Position numbers and translations under genes: made by a program. From positions 3,749,001-3,813,000 of the forward strand of contig NZ_JAZHRU010000001.1 of the NCBI RefSeq assembly GCF_036924525.1: DNA of 64,000 bases, read 5' to 3'. This document shows positions 60,872 to 64,000 of this stretch, in pieces. The notes under the pieces were generated by a model, which saw only the letters and a program-made list of their open reading frames with translations, had not been told where the DNA came from and ran no database searches. Source of the DNA: Bradyrhizobium sp. AZCC 1719 (GTDB taxonomy: Bacteria; Pseudomonadota; Alphaproteobacteria; Rhizobiales; Xanthobacteraceae). Numbering within the stretch: the first letter of the stretch is position 1; each line of letters starts with the position of its first letter.

Positions 60872-60956
60872 CGTCATTGCGAGGAGCGAAGCGACGAAGC
60901 AATCCATTCTTTCTTTGCTCGGAGAAATGGATTGCTTCGCTGCGCTCGCAATGACG
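60872..60956. repeat. Palindromic intergenic repeat, family A, copy 4
   Basis: Full-length copy from CGTCATTGCGAGGAGCG to CGCTCGCAATGACG, between the convergent nasC and response-regulator genes. It probably terminates or buffers both transcripts. Confidence 0.85.
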
Positions 60957-60961
60957 GCACC

Positions 60962-61891
60962 TCACCCCTTCCTGTTCTTCGCATTCACCGCGATCGCCGC
61001 CGCGGCGGTGCGGTTCTCGACGCCGAGCTTGGAATAGATCTGCTCGAGGTGCTTGTCGACGGTGCGCGGGGAGAGTCCCAAAATCTGCGCGATGTCGCGG
61101 TTGGTTTTGCCCTTGGACAGCCACGACAGCACTTCGCCCTCGCGCGTCGTCAGGCCCAACTCGCTGGAGAATTCCACTGGCGCCTCCGCGCCGGAATCTT
61201 TCGCCAGCCGCAGCAGGAATTCGTTCGCACCGAGCTTCCCCATATACTGCAGGCGAAGCTGCTCGTTGCCGTGACGCGTCGGCATGGCGGCGGCCTTTGC
61301 GCCGGCTTTGCCCTTGCGTGCCTCATCGAGCCATTGCGGAATCGGCTCGGGCAGCACGACGTCATCCTCGCCGTCGGCGGCGAGCGAGTCGGAGAGCAGC
61401 TTTTGCGCCTGCGGTGTCGCCCACATGATCTTGCCTGCGCCGTTCACCGCGAGCAGATAGCGGCCGGAGACGTCGAGCGCGGCGCGCGCGCTCTGGGTCA
61501 GGCGGGCATTGGCGAGATGGACGCGGATGCGCGCCAGCATCTCCTCGACCGCGATCGGCTTTGTCACATAGTCGACGCCGCCAGCCTCCAGCCCGCGCAC
61601 AATGTGTTCGGTTTCGGCCAGCCCCGTCATGAAGATGATCGGAACATGGTCGAGCCCGGCGTCGCGCTTCAGCCGCCGGCAGGTCTCGAACCCATCCATC
61701 CCCGGCATCACAGCGTCGAGCAGCACGATGTCAGGCGTGATCTGGTCGACGATCCGCATGGCGGAAGCACCATCGAGCGCGACCATGACGGTCATGCCCG
61801 CGCCGTCGAGCGCATCGGTCAATAGCCGCAGCGTCTCGGGCGAGTCGTCGACGACGAGGGCGACGTCGCGCTTTTTTGATTCAATGATCAT
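60962..61891 (-). CDS. LuxR-type response regulator with receiver and PAS-like middle
   Basis: 309-residue response regulator. The receiver domain covers residues 8-125 with the phosphoacceptor Asp59 (DIVLLDAVMPGMDG) and Lys near VTKPI. The middle (about 135-240) resembles a PAS or short sensing domain (GRYLLAVNGAGKIMWATPQAQKLL). The C-terminal LuxR helix-turn-helix (about 245-305) has LTTREGEVLSWLSKGKTNRDIAQILGLSPRTVDKHLEQIYSKL. Its first 11 bp overlap the end of the hybrid kinase gene, so the two form a coupled two-component pair. Confidence 0.88.
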   Translation of the reverse strand: MIIESKKRDVALVVDDSPETLRLLTDALDGAGMTVMVALDGASAMRIVDQITPDIVLLDAVMPGMDGFETCRRLKRDAGLDHVPIIFMTGLAETEHIVRGLEAGGVDYVTKPIAVEEMLARIRVHLANARLTQSARAALDVSGRYLLAVNGAGKIMWATPQAQKLLSDSLAADGEDDVVLPEPIPQWLDEARKGKAGAKAAAMPTRHGNEQLRLQYMGKLGANEFLLRLAKDSGAEAPVEFSSELGLTTREGEVLSWLSKGKTNRDIAQILGLSPRTVDKHLEQIYSKLGVENRTAAAAIAVNAKNRKG

Positions 61892-64000
61892 AGCTGTGCA
61901 GGGCTTTCAGGGTCGCCATGTACTGATCGAGATCGAAGCGGTCGATCAATACGCGCATTTGCGACACGAAGTCGGCATGTTCGGGGTAGTCATTTCCGAT
62001 CTCGTCGAGCTTGACCTGGATCGCGCGGACGTAGCCCAGTTGCCCAAGCCCGATCAGTTCCTCGACATGTTTCACTGGCGGCCGCGAGCCGGTCTCCGGC
62101 CTCCAATGGGGGGCAGGGACATCGCCTGCCTCATACTGCCACTCGAACTTCAGCAATTGCCGGATGGTTTCGAGTAGCTTGGGAATATCGATCGGCTTCA
62201 TCAGGTAGCCGTCGTGGAATGGTTGCGCCAGCGGCGCGCCATGCGCTTCAAGCGCGCTCGCCGACACCATCAGGATACGCGCCTGGTGATGGCCGCCGGC
62301 GCGCAGCGTCTCCGCCACCGTCCAGCCGTCCATCCCGGCCATCGAGATGTCGAGCAGGAACAGATCAGGCCGGCAATGCTGCGCCAGCGCGAGACAGCCA
62401 GGGCCATCGGGCGCGCTGAGCAGAATGAAGCCGAGCGGCGTCAGCACCTGGCGCAGGAGATCGCGGTGGGTCGGATCGTCGTCGGTGATCAGGATCGTCT
62501 TGCGGGGGCCGTGATAGCCGAAGATCGGCGCCTCCACCGGCGCGATCCGCGTCGGATTCGTGACTTCCGACAGCAGGATTTTCACTCGAAACGTGCTGCC
62601 GTTGCCGACTTGGCTGGTCACCTTGATGTCGCCGCCCATTACGCCCGCGAGCAGCCGGCTGATGGTCAGCCCAAGCCCGGTGCCGGTTTGTGGCTGCGAG
62701 ACGCCGAGCGCGCCGCGTTCAAAGGGTGCGAAGATACGTTCGAGGTCGTCCGGCTGGATGCCGGGTCCGGTATCGATCACCTCGAACTCCGCAACGGGAC
62801 TGCGGTAATGTACGACGAACTGCACGTTTCCGGTCTGCGTGAACTTCAGTGCATTCGAGATCAGGTTGATCAGAACCTGCCGCAGCCGCTTCTCATCGGC
62901 ATAGACGACGAGCGGCAGCACCGAAGGCCGTTTGAAGATGAAGTCGATACCCTTGGCGGCGGCCTGAACGCGAAACATGCCGACGAGCTGATCGAGAAAT
63001 TCGCTCAGGCGGACCTCGTCGCGCGACAGATAAAGCCGGCCTGCTTCGATTTTGGAGATATCGAGGATGCCGTCGATCAGTCCTGACAAATGGTCGGCAC
63101 TGCGCCGGACCACTCGCACCTGGTCGCGGGGCTTGGCAGGCAGATTGGCATCCTGCTCGAGCAATTGCGCATAGCCTGAGATGGCGTTCAGCGGCGAGCG
63201 CAGTTCATGGCTCAATCCCACCACGTAACGGCTCTTGGCAAGGTTTGCCGATTCCGCGACTTCCTTGGCGCGCTGCAGTTCGGCATCGGTCCGCTTATGC
63301 GCGTCGATCTCCTGAATCAGGAGCGCAGTCTGCCGCCGCGTTTCAGCTTCCGCCGCGCGGCGGCTCTGTTGCGCCAGCACGAACAGCCATGCCACCACGC
63401 CGATGATGATGGTGAGCGCGAAGAACACCTTCCACAGCACGTCCGACAGCGCAAAATTTTCGACGGGCATTGCCGCCGAGGTCTGCAGGTAGATCAGCCC
63501 CAGCGTCAACCCGACCAGCCCCGCGGAAACCGCGAACACGCCGAGATAGTGCCCGAACTGCGAATTGATCCGCGCGTAGATCGCCTCCGGCAACAGTTTC
63601 CCGAGCATGTCCGAGACCTGAGCACCGGCGCGCGCATGCGGCTTGCAGAGATCATGGCAGCGCGCATCGAGCGAACAGCACAGCGAACAGATTGGGCCGG
63701 CATAGGCCGGGCATGAGGCCATGTCCTCCGGCTCGAACGAGTGCTCGCAGATGCAGCACTGGATCGATTCGAGGTTCTGCCAGCTCCGCTTCGGCTTGCG
63801 CGCGATGTAATATTTGCCGTCGGTCGCCCATGCGATCAGGGGCGCGGTGACGAAGGCAACCGCGAGCGCCACGAAGGCAGAGAGCGCCTTCGCCGTCGGG
63901 CCGAACAGGCCGTAAAAGGCAGAGATCGAAACGATGGTCGCGATCGTCATCGCGCCGACGCCGACCGGATTGATATCGCAGAGATGCGCGCGCTTGAACT
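61881..64000 (-). CDS. Hybrid sensor histidine kinase with receiver domain (N-terminus outside window)
   Basis: The frame is open to the right edge; an ATG at 63950 lies inside it, but 16 further codons continue past it, so the start is probably beyond the window. From the visible N-terminal end: a transporter-like hydrophobic section (CDINPVGVGAM, ALSAFVALAVAFVTAPLIAW), a cysteine-rich cytoplasmic segment (CCICEHSFEPEDMASCPA, CSLCCSLDARC), two helices, a coiled coil, HisKA with H-box GLSHELRSPLNA, HATPase, then a receiver with DLFLLDISMAGMDG. The first section looks like the end of an NCS1- or SSS-type permease fused to the kinase. Partner: the overlapping LuxR regulator. Confidence 0.85.
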   Translation of the reverse strand, partial: FKRAHLCDINPVGVGAMTIATIVSISAFYGLFGPTAKALSAFVALAVAFVTAPLIAWATDGKYYIARKPKRSWQNLESIQCCICEHSFEPEDMASCPAYAGPICSLCCSLDARCHDLCKPHARAGAQVSDMLGKLLPEAIYARINSQFGHYLGVFAVSAGLVGLTLGLIYLQTSAAMPVENFALSDVLWKVFFALTIIIGVVAWLFVLAQQSRRAAEAETRRQTALLIQEIDAHKRTDAELQRAKEVAESANLAKSRYVVGLSHELRSPLNAISGYAQLLEQDANLPAKPRDQVRVVRRSADHLSGLIDGILDISKIEAGRLYLSRDEVRLSEFLDQLVGMFRVQAAAKGIDFIFKRPSVLPLVVYADEKRLRQVLINLISNALKFTQTGNVQFVVHYRSPVAEFEVIDTGPGIQPDDLERIFAPFERGALGVSQPQTGTGLGLTISRLLAGVMGGDIKVTSQVGNGSTFRVKILLSEVTNPTRIAPVEAPIFGYHGPRKTILITDDDPTHRDLLRQVLTPLGFILLSAPDGPGCLALAQHCRPDLFLLDISMAGMDGWTVAETLRAGGHHQARILMVSASALEAHGAPLAQPFHDGYLMKPIDIPKLLETIRQLLKFEWQYEAGDVPAPHWRPETGSRPPVKHVEELIGLGQLGYVRAIQVKLDEIGNDYPEHADFVSQMRVLIDRFDLDQYMATLKALHSYDH

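Noticed and set aside
59361..61124. Long minus-strand open frame of 587 codons over nasC
   Set aside because: Antisense to the nitrate reductase gene, low-complexity composition, and it runs into repeat A; no motif seen.
1..64000. CRISPR array, prophage, insertion sequence, tRNA or rRNA genes
   Set aside because: No regularly spaced repeats, integrase, transposase, cloverleaf with CCA-proximal features or ribosomal RNA motif was recognised on reading the window.

Overview
The window is high-GC alphaproteobacterial chromosome, most likely Bradyrhizobium or a close relative. The reasons are codon bias, many periplasmic-binding-protein transporters (ABC, TTT and TRAP type), an NrtABC-Flp-NasC nitrate assimilation operon of the kind known from Bradyrhizobium, EcfG-type stress promoters, and short palindromic repeats in gaps between genes. 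No rRNA, tRNA, CRISPR array, insertion sequence or phage module was seen.

Layout. 0-2.3 kb: end of a ferric-iron-type ABC transporter (permease end, binding protein, ATPase). 2.3-8.6 kb: a minus-strand operon for uptake and breakdown of an unknown substrate (permease, epimerase-like protein, acetyltransferase, DapA-like aldolase/lyase, ATPase), with a TetR regulator and a divergent THI5-like binding protein; two related palindromes look like TetR operators. 8.6-9.8 kb: a lower-GC orphan gene between copies of a palindromic repeat. 9.8-15.1 kb: TTT binding protein, IclR regulator, acyl-CoA dehydrogenase, alkyl sulfatase. 15.2-21.2 kb: carbohydrate and stress genes (GT4 glycosyltransferase behind a good EcfG promoter, ABC exporter, glycogen-debranching enzyme, PRC-barrel protein). 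21.2-33.2 kb: two tail-to-tail MFS genes, then a redox/stress neighbourhood (cupin, disulfide-reductase-like flavoprotein, DUF302 protein, small exported protein, thioredoxin-fold protein, basic protein, orphan nuoB, ABM protein, a candidate stress sRNA) and a LysR / 3-hydroxybutyrate dehydrogenase / patatin set. 33.2-34.7 kb: glycogen synthase. 34.8-44.9 kb: CoA transferase, complete Dpp-type ABC transporter, zinc alcohol dehydrogenase, IPMDH-like dehydrogenase, enoyl-CoA hydratase. 45.2-49.5 kb: XRE regulator, a gene-poor stretch, and a TRAP transporter whose dctQ carries a one-base frameshift. 49.5-53.5 kb: HWE sensor kinase, serine hydrolase, intradiol dioxygenase. 53.6-60.9 kb: nitrate uptake and reduction operon. 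60.9-64 kb: LuxR-type response regulator overlapping a hybrid histidine kinase that runs off the window.

The most interesting signals lie outside the genes. A 40-base cis-module (LysR-type dyad, 18 bases, then GCATTTC) occurs three times at matching distance ahead of the cupin gene, the DUF302 gene and the hydroxybutyrate dehydrogenase gene; the third copy sits beside a divergent LysR gene, so a small LysR regulon is plausible. At 29.66-29.77 kb an EcfG-like promoter is followed by two hairpins, the second terminator-like, which predicts a stress-induced sRNA of about 84 nt. All comparisons were made by eye.
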